A DNA stretch of 64,000 nucleotides, taken from assembly GCA_963715815.1 (NCBI GenBank), contig OY970278.1, positions 806,001 to 870,000 of the forward strand, in the 5' to 3' direction. Both the position numbers and the translations under genes were made by a program. Positions 43,293-52,384 of this stretch are shown here, piece after piece (within the stretch, counting starts at the first letter, position 1; every line of letters begins with the position of its first letter). This DNA is from JAFAMS01 sp963715815. Its GTDB lineage: Bacteria > Vulcanimicrobiota > Vulcanimicrobiia > Vulcanimicrobiales > Vulcanimicrobiaceae. The notes below the pieces were generated by a model that was not told the origin of the DNA, did no database searches, and saw only the letters and a program-made list of their open reading frames with translations.

Positions 43293-43595
43293 TTAGAGTT
43301 CGAGGAAAATATCGTCGCCGTCAGTGCGGACCTTAAAAGTCTGCACCGGGACGATGGCGGGCAACGTTAGTGCGGCACCGCTCTTCACGTCGAAGAACGC
43401 ACCGTGACGCGGGCACATGATGCGATCACCCATCAGCTCGCCTTCATCCAGCGGGCCGCCGTCGTGCGTGCAGACGTCTTCAATCGCGAAGATCTCGCCC
43501 GCGACGTTGCACAGCAACACGCTCTGCTCGCCGACGGTCACGCGTTTCGTGGCTCCGTCTGCGATCTCGCTCTTGCGAGCTACCGCCTGCGCCAT
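43293..43595 (-). CDS. Rieske-type ferredoxin
   Basis: A 100-residue protein with CTHDGG and CPRHGAFFD, the two Cys-His pairs that hold a 2Fe-2S cluster. Without an oxygenase partner nearby, and directly following sufB (eight-base gap), it resembles the non-haem ferredoxins often found with suf genes. ATG at 43595 is the natural start. Confidence 0.9.
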   Translation of the reverse strand: MAQAVARKSEIADGATKRVTVGEQSVLLCNVAGEIFAIEDVCTHDGGPLDEGELMGDRIMCPRHGAFFDVKSGAALTLPAIVPVQTFKVRTDGDDIFLEL

Positions 43596-43603
43596 CGCGG
43601 CTG

Positions 43604-45037
43604 TTAGCCTACGGCGCCTTCCATCTCGAGCTTGATCAAGCGATTTAGCTCGACGGCGTACTCCATCGGTAATTCCTTGACGAAGAAGTCGAAGAAGCCG
43701 TTGACGATCAATGCGGTTGCGTCTGCTTCCGAGAGCCCGCGGCTCATCGCGTAGAAGAGCTGCTCTTCGCCGATCTTCGAGACGCTGGCCTCGTGTTCGA
43801 CGGTCGATTGCTGCTCGTGGATCTTCATCGTCGGCTTGGTGTCGCTCGACGACTTGTCGTCCATGATCAGTGCATCGCACTTCACACGCGTCTTCGAACC
43901 CGTCGCGCCGTCGTGAATCTCAACCAGGCCGCGATACGTCGTCTTGCCGCCGTGCGCCGAGACTGATTTGTTCGTCACGACGGAAGTTGTGTTCGGTGCT
44001 GCGTGGATGACTTTCGCGCCGGCATCCTGATGCTGGCCTTCGCCCGCAAATGCCGCCGAGAGAATCTCGCCGCGTGCGCCTTCACCCAGAAGATAGATCG
44101 CCGGATACTTCATCGTCAGACGCGAGCCGATGTTGCCGTCGACCCATTCGACCGTCGCGTTCTTGTACGCGACCGCTCGCTTCGTGACGAGATTGAAAAT
44201 GTTGCGATACCAGTTTTGAATCGTGGTATAGCGAATGCTCGCGCCTTCCATTGCGATCAATTCAACGACGGCCGAGTGCAGTGACGAGGTCGAGAACTGC
44301 GGTGCAGTACAACCCTCGATGTAGTGCACTTTCGCGCCTTTGTCGGCGATGATCAGCGTACGCTCGAACTGGCCCATGTTCTCGGTGTTGATCCGGAAAT
44401 AGGCTTGCAGCGGCATCTTGACTTCGATGCCCGGGGGGACGTAGACGAACGAACCGCCCGACCATACCGCGCTGTTGAGCGCAGCGAATTTGTTGTCGCC
44501 CGGCGGAATCACCGTCGCCATGTACTTGCGCACGATATCGGGATACTCGCGCAGCGCCGTATCCATGTCGCAGAAGATGACGCCGTCTTTCTCGAGCTCC
44601 TCGACAACTGAGTGATAGACGACTTCCGATTCGTACTGCGCGGAAACACCGGAGAGAAACTTGCGCTCCGCCTCAGGAATGCCCAACCGGTCGAACGTGC
44701 GCTTGATGTCGTCCGGGACGTCGTCCCAATTCTGCTCCGTTTTCTCAGTCGACTTCACGAAATAGTGAATGTCGTTGAGGTCGATCTCGGAGAGCGCAGC
44801 GGTATCGGCCCATGCCGGCATCGGCTTAGCATGGAACAGCTCGAGCGCTTTTAGACGGAAGGCACGCATCCAGTCCGGCTCGCCTTTCATCTCAGAGATC
44901 TTGAGGACGATCTCTTCGTTGAGGCCCTTGGCCGACTTGAAGACGTAGTTTTCCGGGTCGTGAAATCCGTGGCGGTAGTCCTCGACCAGCGCTTGCGCGG
45001 TCAGCGGACTAGCGTGCTCTTTGAGTTCCGTTGCCAT
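43604..45037 (-). CDS. sufB: Fe-S cluster assembly protein SufB
   Basis: About 477 residues, the scaffold of the SufBCD complex, which assembles Fe-S clusters in the cytoplasm. GVIFCDMDTALREYPD, YVPPGIEVKMPLQ, the YIEGCTAPQF segment and NSRA-like KCDALIMDDKS residues are all typical. ATG at 45037 is preferred to 45061. Unusually, sufC, sufD and sufS are not adjacent on either side; only the Rieske gene follows. Confidence 0.95.
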   Translation of the reverse strand: MATELKEHASPLTAQALVEDYRHGFHDPENYVFKSAKGLNEEIVLKISEMKGEPDWMRAFRLKALELFHAKPMPAWADTAALSEIDLNDIHYFVKSTEKTEQNWDDVPDDIKRTFDRLGIPEAERKFLSGVSAQYESEVVYHSVVEELEKDGVIFCDMDTALREYPDIVRKYMATVIPPGDNKFAALNSAVWSGGSFVYVPPGIEVKMPLQAYFRINTENMGQFERTLIIADKGAKVHYIEGCTAPQFSTSSLHSAVVELIAMEGASIRYTTIQNWYRNIFNLVTKRAVAYKNATVEWVDGNIGSRLTMKYPAIYLLGEGARGEILSAAFAGEGQHQDAGAKVIHAAPNTTSVVTNKSVSAHGGKTTYRGLVEIHDGATGSKTRVKCDALIMDDKSSSDTKPTMKIHEQQSTVEHEASVSKIGEEQLFYAMSRGLSEADATALIVNGFFDFFVKELPMEYAVELNRLIKLEMEGAVG

Positions 45038-45390
45038 CATGCTCCACTCTATCAGACCCACTAGAGATAGTGAAGGGTTTTCTGGAATTACCTCCCCAAT
45101 CGCCCGCTTGCGTTGCTAGTGTGACCAAACCCCTTTACAGGGGGGGCACCAGGGGGTACACTATGCGCTATTGACGGGGTCGTATTTCGCCATGCGATGC
45201 GGTTCCGGAAATCTCGTAGAGGGAGGGCGCGCCCTACGCGCCATCGCGGCGAGACGCCCGCAGCACGAGAAAAAGCTGCCGGCAAAGAGTTCGTCGTTAG
45301 GTCGGGGACGCGATCGTGCAGCGCACGCGCCAGCCGACGCATCTGGAGGTGGGATTAACCCAACCGGGATCCGAGGAGAACAGGCGGTAA
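45038..45390. promoter_or_regulatory. Shared divergent regulatory region of sufB and speD
   Basis: This ~350-base gap contains a perfect inverted repeat CACTA-GAGA-TAGTG (45059-45072) close to the sufB start and, further right, TAGTGT and ACACTA half sites (about 45118 and 45162) flanking a CCCCTTTACAGGGG hairpin. These repeated half sites look like operator sites for a dimeric regulator. The right part is a long leader before speD with several GC-rich inverted segments. I could not match it to a known riboswitch. Confidence 0.45.
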
Positions 45391-45816
45391 TTGGAAGCAC
45401 TCGGGACGCACATACTGTGCGAGCTATCGGGATGTGACCCGAATATTCTTACGGACGTGGAAGGCATACAGGAAATTTTGAAGGCAGCCGCGCTCAAGGC
45501 GAACGCGACGGTCTTAACCACGGCTTTCCATCGTTTCGAGCCCCACGGCGTCTCTGGCGTCGTCGTCATCGCAGAATCGCACTTATCGATTCATACCTGG
45601 CCGGAAACCGGGTACGCAGCGATGGACTTTTATACATGCGGCGCCCACACGAATCCGGGCGCAGCGTGCGAATACGCAGCCGAGATGCTGCGAGCGCGTT
45701 CCATGCGCACGACCGAAGTCAAGCGCGGGATTCAAGCGCGCAAAAATGAGTACACGCACGTCGTAACGACCGACCAAGAAGAACGTCGCCTAACACGCAA
45801 GAAGCGCACCGCCTAG
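45391..45816 (+). CDS. speD: S-adenosylmethionine decarboxylase proenzyme
   Basis: A 141-residue class 1b enzyme that makes decarboxylated SAM for spermidine synthesis. The self-cleavage site is AESHLSIHTWPE (Ser becomes the pyruvoyl group) and the catalytic Cys is in DFYTCG. The start is TTG at 45391 after a GAGGAG ribosome site; no ATG is available. Its partner speE lies 4.2 kb downstream on the same strand, separated by two exported-protein genes. Confidence 0.93.
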   Translation: MEALGTHILCELSGCDPNILTDVEGIQEILKAAALKANATVLTTAFHRFEPHGVSGVVVIAESHLSIHTWPETGYAAMDFYTCGAHTNPGAACEYAAEMLRARSMRTTEVKRGIQARKNEYTHVVTTDQEERRLTRKKRTA

Positions 45817-45850
45817 AACTTAATTCCGCGGATCCGCTCCAAAAAAAGCC

Positions 45851-45884
45851 GTAGGCGTCTGGTAATCCAGGCGCCTACTTTTTT
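45851..45884. terminator. Bidirectional-looking terminator after speD
   Basis: GTAGGCGTCTGG and CCAGGCGCCTAC (45851-45862 and 45867-45878) pair almost perfectly around a four-base loop, followed by six T residues on the right and preceded by an A-run on the left. It ends the speD transcript, so the following genes need their own promoter. Confidence 0.9.
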
Positions 45885-46013
45885 GCGGAAGTGTCGGCAG
45901 TAATAAACTCTTAACGAAAGTCGCTTACTTGCTAGGAAGCCCACCGGACGCTGGCCAAAGCACCGTTCCACCTCGGCGTCAGGCCCGGGGCTCTTTTTTC
46001 ACAGGGGGCGCGC

Positions 46014-47861
46014 TTGAACTCACGCTTACTGCGCTATACGTCGGTCGCTTTTGGCCTTGTCCTAGCGGCTGCGCTAACGGGATGCGGAGGCGGATCCTCC
46101 GGGTCCCTGCCGCTGACGTCTACGACGACAACGACGACTACGTCGACGACTTCGCCGACGACCGTGTCGCTCTCGAGAATTAGCACCGGAACGTCGGGAA
46201 CGCTGACGATCCCGGTCGCGAGTGCTGCGACGAGCGCAAGCGTGAAGTTCTCAGCGACGCTTCCGTCCGGCGTATCGGCGGTTGCAGCGAGTACCATCTC
46301 GCCGCACTCGAACGTCCAGTCGATTGGCGGCGGCACGATCACGCTCTACGGTGTGGTCGCGCTAACCGTTTCAGCGCCGGTCACGCTCAGCACGACACCG
46401 GCGTTCTCGTTTACGCTTTCTAAGACGCCCCCCGCGAACATGTATGTCGCGTATTTCGATATCAACAACGCTTCTGCCGGATGGAACGTCTTGCTCAGCG
46501 GCACCGTCACGGGCGACGATGTGACGTTCGCTTCGCAGACGATCGTGCCGCCTCTCGCGCTCGTACCGAACGACGTTTATTTGTTCGCGCTAATCGGAAC
46601 GAGCGAACCGGCAACCTCGACAACGGCGACGTACACCGGGACGAAGTCCACGAACTTTACGTACGGCTTCGCGTTCGGTTATCCGACGCCGGCACCCGGC
46701 GCGACGCAACCGCCGACGACGCTCTCGTCCAACGTCTCGACGACGGTAGGATCGGGATCGGCAACGTATCCGGGCTCCTCGAAGCCTACGGGCGCGATCG
46801 ATCAGAACGTCATGGAAAGCGACGCGTCTAATTTAAGCACGACGACGTTTACGACTGATTCGTGGTTAACGCTGAACACGACGAGCTCACCGTACACCGT
46901 TTCGCTCTACGGCACGCTGCAGCAAGAACCGTCGTCAGCGAATCTTCCACAAATCGGTACCGTCTGGACCACGCCGCAGATGATCGACGAATACGGCGCA
47001 AGCGGTTCGCCGACGTGGACGAACAGCCCGGCCGGTACCATCAACTATAGCTATGCGGACAGCGACAACGGATCGCGCGTGATCGCAAGCGACGGCAGCT
47101 ACACCGACACCGAGAATCTTCTCGATGGAGGTGCCGGCGGCGCAGTCGTCTTGACCGAAAACAGCGACGGTTCGGGTTCGATCGTCGGGCCGTACTTCGG
47201 TGGTGACATCATCGATCAAGTAACGATGTCGGCGCCGTCCGGCGGCAACGTGACCGTCACCGTATATTACTCGGCGGACGCGCAGACGTACTACGGCTTA
47301 CCGCCAACTGCGGTGCTCCCGACACCGACGTGGTACTCGCTGCCGCTCTACACCGAAACCGACGGCATAACGCCGGGCGTTTCGCTACCCGCCGGCTGCA
47401 CGCCGAATTCGTTCGGCGCCAGCGCGGACGACGTCAACCGTACGATGACGACCGTCGACACCGTCAACGGCCTGATCGAAACGACCGTCCTCGATAGCTT
47501 CGAGGTCAACGGCACGCCAATCTGTATGACGTCGACCGACACGCAGAACTACGCGTACGATCAGCAAGGTAACACGCCGTTTTTCTTCTTGGTCGGCTCG
47601 CTCGGCCTCGAAGTGATAACGACGCAAGAAGCTCTCGTGCTATCGAACGGCTTGAATGCGGCGGCGTCATCGGCGCGTCACGTTAGCTCCAGTACCGGAA
47701 AGACGTACGCGATGAGCGGCTTGACCGCAGCGATGCAAGGCCACCAGCTGGCTGCGCTCGCCCGCGATCGGGCCGTGCATCTGCGGAACTTCTTGAAGTC
47801 CGTCCACGCGATAAACAACAAGCCGCTTAGCGTGAAGCTTGTCCACGGAGGTTCCCGATGA
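46014..47861 (+). CDS. Large exported lipoprotein-like protein, Thr-rich
   Basis: A 615-residue protein. The TTG start at 46014 follows a GGGGG ribosome site. The signal ends at a lipobox (LTGCGGG), followed by a Thr/Ser run (residues 35-50), then beta-rich domains with many Ser/Thr/Gly/Asp residues and few Lys. The composition is typical of surface proteins. It overlaps the sedolisin gene by four bases, so the two are made together. I recognise no domain. Confidence 0.8.
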   Translation: MNSRLLRYTSVAFGLVLAAALTGCGGGSSGSLPLTSTTTTTTTSTTSPTTVSLSRISTGTSGTLTIPVASAATSASVKFSATLPSGVSAVAASTISPHSNVQSIGGGTITLYGVVALTVSAPVTLSTTPAFSFTLSKTPPANMYVAYFDINNASAGWNVLLSGTVTGDDVTFASQTIVPPLALVPNDVYLFALIGTSEPATSTTATYTGTKSTNFTYGFAFGYPTPAPGATQPPTTLSSNVSTTVGSGSATYPGSSKPTGAIDQNVMESDASNLSTTTFTTDSWLTLNTTSSPYTVSLYGTLQQEPSSANLPQIGTVWTTPQMIDEYGASGSPTWTNSPAGTINYSYADSDNGSRVIASDGSYTDTENLLDGGAGGAVVLTENSDGSGSIVGPYFGGDIIDQVTMSAPSGGNVTVTVYYSADAQTYYGLPPTAVLPTPTWYSLPLYTETDGITPGVSLPAGCTPNSFGASADDVNRTMTTVDTVNGLIETTVLDSFEVNGTPICMTSTDTQNYAYDQQGNTPFFFLVGSLGLEVITTQEALVLSNGLNAAASSARHVSSSTGKTYAMSGLTAAMQGHQLAALARDRAVHLRNFLKSVHAINNKPLSVKLVHGGSR

Positions 47862-49994
47862 TCCGCACCGCGTCTAAAGCGTTCGCGCTACTCCTCACAT
47901 CTGCGCTCATCATCTCCGGGTGCGGTGGTGGCGGCGGTGGTCGCACATCTTCTCTTCCGACAGCGCCAAATAACACGAACCAAAATAATGGCGGTGGTAC
48001 CGGCAACACGTTGAGCGCGACCACCTTTAATTACGGTCAAGCTCTGATCTCCAAACTGCCGTATCAGGGACCCGCGAAGGGCGGAGCATTCACGATTCCC
48101 GTCATGGTGAAGATGCAAAACGCCGCGGGTCTCGTGCAGTATGCGGCCAGCGCGAGCAATCCCGCATCGGCGAATTATCGTCATTGGTTGACGCCGGCAC
48201 AAATCGGCGCGCAATACGGCGCGACGGCGACCGATTACACGAACGCCGCGACATATCTAAGATCGTTTGGTCTTCAAGTCGGCGGCTGGCAGCAGCGTGA
48301 GATCCTCTCCGTCAGCGGCACTGTGCCGCAATTTGCCAAAGCCTTCGGTACGACGTTCGGCAACTACACGTTTATGGGCAAGAAGGTCGTCGCGGCAAAC
48401 AGTACGCCGCATATGCCGAGCAATGTTCCGATCGTCTCGGCGCCGCTAATCGGCGCGACGGCGATGCGCAAGTATTTCATCCATTCCAACAACTCGATTT
48501 TCTATGGTTACTCGCCGCAGCAGATGCAAACCGCATTTGCCTCTTCGAATGCGTACTCGGCTGGATTCACAGGCGCCGGAATAAAAGTCGGCATCATCGG
48601 AACGGGTCCGGTAATCAACTCGGATGGTGCGGCCGACGACCTCGCAGCGCTCCATCAATACTGGCATGCAGCGGTGGCGCCGCTCGTGCAAGTAAACGCA
48701 TCGCCGCAGCCGCCGAGCGCCTGCGAACGGTGGCACCGGCACGATCGCGGGCGAAATCACGCTCAATCTCGCGGTAGCTCCGCCGATTACGCAGCCGAAT
48801 TGCACTCCTGTGCAAACAATCAACGGCTCGGATCAAACGGTATATATCGAAAACTACCAGATGGGCTGTAATCCGGAGGACGGTGAGGCGCAGCTGGATT
48901 CGCAATCGGTTGCATCGCTTGCTCCGGGTGCCACGACGCTCTTTTATCAGGCATTCAATCAAAACGAAGGCTGCTACAACACGACGACGGGTGACTTCGA
49001 TCCGAGTGGGACCGGAGCGACGTGCCCCGGCGGCGACATTGCATCCCAGTACGAGGGCATCGAGATCTCGGACGATTCAGTCCAGCAAGCCATTTCCGAT
49101 AACATGGCCGATGCGATCTCGATGAGCTTCGGTTTGCCGGAAAATCTTGGCGAATATTACGGATACATCGGGACGGTATCGAGCCCCGGCCTTGGTCAAG
49201 TCGAAATTGCGTCGCTTGTGGCTGAAGGCATCGCCGTCTTCGTATCCTCGGGCGATGACGGAGCATGGGAATGCTTTGATCCGTCGACTGGAAACCCGTT
49301 GGGCACAGCATGTGCCAGTTATCCGGCCTCGGATATCAACGCGGTCGCAGTCGGCGGCGTGAATATTCCGCTCGACGAGAGCGGTAATCTCACGGGTTCG
49401 ATTACCGCGTGGGCCGACAACACGACGCAAGGCGGAGACGGCTCGTTCGGCAACAACGTCGGATCGGGTGGCGGCGTCTCTGCGTATTTCACGGCGCCGG
49501 CCTGGCAAGCGGCCGCGCTCGGTGCATCGATGCGTCAGATTCCGGATTGGTCGCTCGACGCGGATCCGGACACAGGACCGAGTGTCTTCATCTACGGATT
49601 CCCGGAAGCGATCGGCGGAACGAGCGCTTCGGCTCCGGCATCGGCTGCGATGTGGGCGCTGGTTTTGCAAGCGTGCAAAGCTTCGGGCAGCTGTAACCAC
49701 GGTGGAGCGACCGGATACCGTCTCGGCAATCCGTCGCCGCTCATCTACGCGATCTACGCGAAGTCGAACCCGCTAAGCTCTCCATATAGCTCCGTCGGGT
49801 TTACGCCGCAGCTTGGATACGCGAACGTGTTCTACGACGTTACCTACGGTGATAATCAGGCAGTTCCAGTGCCTTATCCGACGGGGACGCCGATCGGATA
49901 CAATTCCGGGCCGGGTTACGATCAAGTAACCGGCGTTGGCGCTCCGTTCGCGGGCCATCTGATCACAGCGGTAACGGGAACAAACGTGCCGTAG
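47858..49994 (+). CDS. Sedolisin (S53) peptidase, lipoprotein (one frameshift)
   Basis: The restored protein is about 712 residues. The lipobox is IISGCGGG. A Pro-kumamolisin activation domain (about residues 40-200; HWLTPAQIGAQYG is a hallmark) precedes the catalytic domain. An indel near 48720 moves the frame from ASPQPPS to GTIAGEIT. Catalytic residues visible: Glu and Asp in GEAQLDSQ, the oxyanion-hole Asp in VSSGDDGA and the nucleophile Ser in GGTSASAP; a calcium-site Asp is expected near the C-terminus. Members are secreted acid proteases that cut themselves free of the prodomain. It probably scavenges protein outside the cell. Confidence 0.88.
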
Positions 49995-50003
49995 CATCGG
50001 CGT

Positions 50004-50891
50004 ATGCCGAAAACCGAACTCTGGCAATGGTACGTCGAGCAATTCTCGCCGACGGAAATGCATCATCATGCCCTCGAAGAGACGTACTATTCCGGGCGCA
50101 CGAAATTCCAATCGGTCGCGGTCGTGCGCAGCGCAACCTTCGGCAAGATGCTCATCCTCGACGGCGACACGCAAAGCTCACAGGGCGACGAGCGGATCTA
50201 TCACGAGACGCTCGTCCACCCTGCGCTTGCAGCAGCGCAGGATCGCAGCCGCGTCCTGATTCTCGGCGGTGGCGAAGGTGCGACGCTGCGCGAGGTGCTG
50301 CGCTGCTCGGACGTGCGTACGTGCACGATGGTTGATATCGACGGGGAAGTCGTCGATCTCTCCAAGCGCTATCTCGCCGAGTGGGGCGCAGATGCGTGGA
50401 AGGACAAGCGCGCCGACGTGATCATCGGTGACGCGCTCAAATTCTTGCGGGAGAGCAAAGAGAAATTCGGGGTCGTCATTTCCGACCTCACAGAGCCCCT
50501 GCCCGATTCGCCCTCGAATCCGCTCTTCAACGCCGACGTCTTTCGCGACATCAAAGCGCGCTTGATTGATGGCGGCGTCTACGTGCTCCAGGCCAGCACC
50601 GCGGCATTTCACAACATCGCGCTGCATGCCAAGATGGCGCGCACGCTGCGCAAGTTCTTCGGGCATGTGCGCTCTTTCTCGACGCACGTCCCCGCCTTTG
50701 ACACCGAGTGGGCGTTTCTGGCGTGCAGCGACAAGGTCGATCTCGCAGCGCTCGACGCAGCGCGTATCGATGCCTACGTCGGCAAGTTGGCGGGCTACAA
50801 CGTGTTTTACGATGCGGAGACGCACCGGCGATTGTTCTCGCTGCCGATCTTCGTGCGGCGCGCGCTCGCGGAAGAAGGCGACGTGTTTTAG
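50004..50891 (+). CDS. speE: Spermidine synthase
   Basis: A 295-residue aminopropyltransferase. GETYYSGRTKFQ-like N-terminus, ILGGGEGATLREVLR (SAM-like binding loop), VDIDGEVVDLSKRYL and ISDLTEPLPDSPSNPLF are all family motifs. It transfers an aminopropyl group from decarboxylated SAM, made by SpeD, to putrescine. The stop overlaps the gcvT GTG (TAGTG). Confidence 0.95.
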   Translation: MPKTELWQWYVEQFSPTEMHHHALEETYYSGRTKFQSVAVVRSATFGKMLILDGDTQSSQGDERIYHETLVHPALAAAQDRSRVLILGGGEGATLREVLRCSDVRTCTMVDIDGEVVDLSKRYLAEWGADAWKDKRADVIIGDALKFLRESKEKFGVVISDLTEPLPDSPSNPLFNADVFRDIKARLIDGGVYVLQASTAAFHNIALHAKMARTLRKFFGHVRSFSTHVPAFDTEWAFLACSDKVDLAALDAARIDAYVGKLAGYNVFYDAETHRRLFSLPIFVRRALAEEGDVF

Positions 50892-51988
50892 TGGAGACGG
50901 TCAACCTGCGCCGGACGCCGCTCTACGACAGCCACATCGCGCTGCAAGCGCGGATGGTCGGATTCGGCGGTTTCGAAATGCCGGTACAGTACGCCGGCGT
51001 CTTGCGCGAACACGACGCGGTGCGGAATCGCGCCGGGCTCTTCGATCTCTCGCACATGGGACAATTCGTTTTGCGCGGCGCCGAGATCGGCGAGTGGGCG
51101 GACCGCCTGACCGTCAACGAAGTCGCGAGCATGCGGCCGTGGCAGGCCCGCTACAATCTGTTTTGCAGCGAGACGGGTGGGACGCACGACGATGTAATCT
51201 TCTACCGCCAAGACGATGACGAGTGGCTGCTGGTCGTCAATGCCGGCAATGCGCGTAAGATGTGGGGCATTCTGCAAGCCCACCGGCGCACCGGCATCAC
51301 GCTCGAAAACCATCACGGAACGCACGCGCTGATTGCAATTCAAGGTCCGCGCTCGGTCGAGATCGTCGAACGGCTCGTTTCGCCTGCCGATCGTGAAAGC
51401 GTCGCTGCGATGCGCTACTATTTCTGCGCGCGCACGAACGTGGCGGGAATCTCTGCGCTCATGGCGCGCACCGGATATACCGGCGAAGACGGTTTTGAGC
51501 TCTTCGTTCCAAACGATGATGCGGTCACGCTTTGGGATGCACTTTTAGAAGCGGGCGTTACGCACGGGCTCGAGCCGTGCGGCCTCGGTGCGCGTGACGT
51601 CTTGCGGCTCGAAGCCGGAATGCCGCTCTACGGTCACGAGCTTGAAGAAGACATCACGCCGTTGCAAGCGGGTTTATCATGGGCCGTAAAATTCGGCAAG
51701 CCGCACTTTGAAGGAAAGGTTGCGCTCGAACTGCAGCGCGTCGACGACGACTATCCGCGAATCGCCGGATTCACGCTCGAAGGACGCGCACCCCAACCCC
51801 GCATGGGTTATCGCGTCTTCGCAAAAGACGCGCAGGTCGGTGAGGTACGCAGTGGCGCAGTCGGCATCGGTACGGCGCTCGTCGATCCGTCCGTCGCGAA
51901 AGCCGGCTCGCAAATCGAGATTGAGATCCGCGATAAACGCTGGCCCGCGACCGTCGTCAAGCTTCCCTTTTACAAGCGTTCAAAATAG
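50891..51988 (+). CDS. gcvT: Glycine cleavage system T protein (aminomethyltransferase)
   Basis: A 365-residue folate-dependent enzyme releasing ammonia and making methylene-THF. Motifs: PVQYAGVLREHDAVRNRAGLFDLSHMGQ, ARTGYTGEDGFELF and GLGARDVLRLEAGMPLYGHE. The GTG at 50891 overlaps the speE stop by one base. gcvH follows nine bases later. Confidence 0.95.
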   Translation: METVNLRRTPLYDSHIALQARMVGFGGFEMPVQYAGVLREHDAVRNRAGLFDLSHMGQFVLRGAEIGEWADRLTVNEVASMRPWQARYNLFCSETGGTHDDVIFYRQDDDEWLLVVNAGNARKMWGILQAHRRTGITLENHHGTHALIAIQGPRSVEIVERLVSPADRESVAAMRYYFCARTNVAGISALMARTGYTGEDGFELFVPNDDAVTLWDALLEAGVTHGLEPCGLGARDVLRLEAGMPLYGHELEEDITPLQAGLSWAVKFGKPHFEGKVALELQRVDDDYPRIAGFTLEGRAPQPRMGYRVFAKDAQVGEVRSGAVGIGTALVDPSVAKAGSQIEIEIRDKRWPATVVKLPFYKRSK

Positions 51989-51997
51989 GAGTCGAAT

Positions 51998-52381
51998 GTG
52001 GCGAGTCCCGCAGATTTTCTGTACAGCAAGGAACACGAGTGGCTCAAGCTGGACGGCGACATCGCCACTATCGGCATCACCGACTATGCGCAGAGCTCGC
52101 TCGGCGATATCGTTTACGTCGAGCTGCCGAAGGTGGGCGCAGCGTTCGAGCAATTCGGCAATATCGGCGTCGTCGAATCGGTGAAAGCGGTTTCCGATCT
52201 CTTCACGCCGATCGGCGGCGAAATTACGGAAGTCAACGCAGCAATCGAAAGCGATCCCGCGCTCGTGAATCGCGAACCATTCGCCGGCGGCTGGCTCTTT
52301 AAGTTGAAGGTCTCCGACCCGGCCCAGAAATCGGCGTTGATGTCAGCCGCGGATTACGATAAGTTCGTCGCGGAGCAATAG
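51998..52381 (+). CDS. gcvH: Glycine cleavage system H protein
   Basis: A 127-residue lipoyl carrier. The lipoylated Lys is K63 in VVESVKAVSDL. The GTG start is preceded by AGGAG. The plus-strand gcv operon is interrupted after this gene by a block of other genes, and gcvPA follows only at 56710. Confidence 0.95.
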   Translation: MASPADFLYSKEHEWLKLDGDIATIGITDYAQSSLGDIVYVELPKVGAAFEQFGNIGVVESVKAVSDLFTPIGGEITEVNAAIESDPALVNREPFAGGWLFKLKVSDPAQKSALMSAADYDKFVAEQ

Positions 52382-52384
52382 CCC

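Noticed and set aside
50708..50890. 61-residue N-terminal extension of gcvT
   Set aside because: It is antisense-free but lies fully within speE in another frame; the GTG at 50891 gives the normal GcvT start.
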